A DNA stretch of 35,182 nt from Oceanisphaera marina (GTDB taxonomy: Bacteria > Pseudomonadota > Gammaproteobacteria > Enterobacterales > Aeromonadaceae). The stretch is from positions 196,132 through 231,313 of the forward strand of contig NZ_BMKE01000002.1 of NCBI RefSeq assembly GCF_014643915.1, read 5' to 3'. Of this stretch, positions 35,158-35,182 are shown piece by piece. Position numbers and translations under genes: made by a program. The notes beneath the pieces were generated by a model. That model had not been told where the DNA came from. It did no database searches and saw only the letters and a program-made list of their open reading frames with translations. How positions within the stretch are numbered: position 1 is the first letter of the stretch; each line of letters opens with the position of its first letter.

Positions 35158-35182
35158 GCAAAGCTTGATAGTACGGGACTAA

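Overview
The window (about 35 kb, moderately GC-rich) is chromosomal DNA of a gammaproteobacterium. The order ligA-zipA-cysZ...cysK...crr, gltX facing tRNA-Ala(GGC) genes, ybbA/ybbP divergent from tesA, and a complete oppABCDF operon are all enterobacterial/Aeromonadales-type. HlyU and OapA-like genes, an AGCS symporter and the repeat content suggest a marine or aquatic member such as an Oceanimonas/Oceanisphaera/Aeromonas relative. That placement is inference; no marker gene settles the genus.

Layout. 1-3.9 kb: C-terminus of a YfcH-type epimerase, then ybbP-ybbA (minus) divergent from tesA, whose start codon overlaps that of ybbA. 3.9-4.05 kb: a 164-bp non-coding element with Tn5/IS50-like ends and an imperfect 9-bp target duplication. 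4.06-7.0 kb: a DNA-3-methyladenine glycosylase-like gene, four identical tRNA-Ala(GGC) genes on one promoter, and gltX. 7.2-11.2 kb: an OapA-like envelope protein, ligA and zipA. 11.6-16.9 kb: cysZ, the cell-wall pair mepK/ldtD, cysK and an orphan crr; the usual ptsH-ptsI are missing between cysK and crr. 16.9-25.3 kb: hlyU-like gene, tmcA, an AGCS amino-acid symporter, dsdA, an SLT-type lipoprotein and a LdcA-like basic amino-acid decarboxylase. 25.5-31.1 kb: oppA-B-C-D-F with a foldable oppA leader and an oppA/oppB intercistronic hairpin.

31.2-35.1 kb is accessory and different in character. It holds three AT-rich, tandem, diverged paralogues (about 97-101 aa) of a family I do not recognise. 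Next comes a DODA-type dioxygenase gene that has lost its N-terminus at a perfect 31-bp palindrome. It is followed by roughly 0.8 kb of nested, non-coding, hairpin-forming repeats with ATACCAAT-type terminal inverted repeats, three GGTCAC direct repeats at 11-bp spacing, and tRNA-Asp(GTC), whose 3' end is duplicated 122 bp away. This looks like a mobile-element hotspot next to a tRNA gene.

Functional links. LdtD makes 3-3 peptidoglycan cross-links and MepK cleaves them. CysZ imports sulfate and CysK makes cysteine. The AGCS symporter and DsdA could form a D-serine/alanine uptake and deamination unit. The best candidate for undescribed biology is the three-paralogue cluster; the repeat pair with conserved, partly compensated stems comes next.
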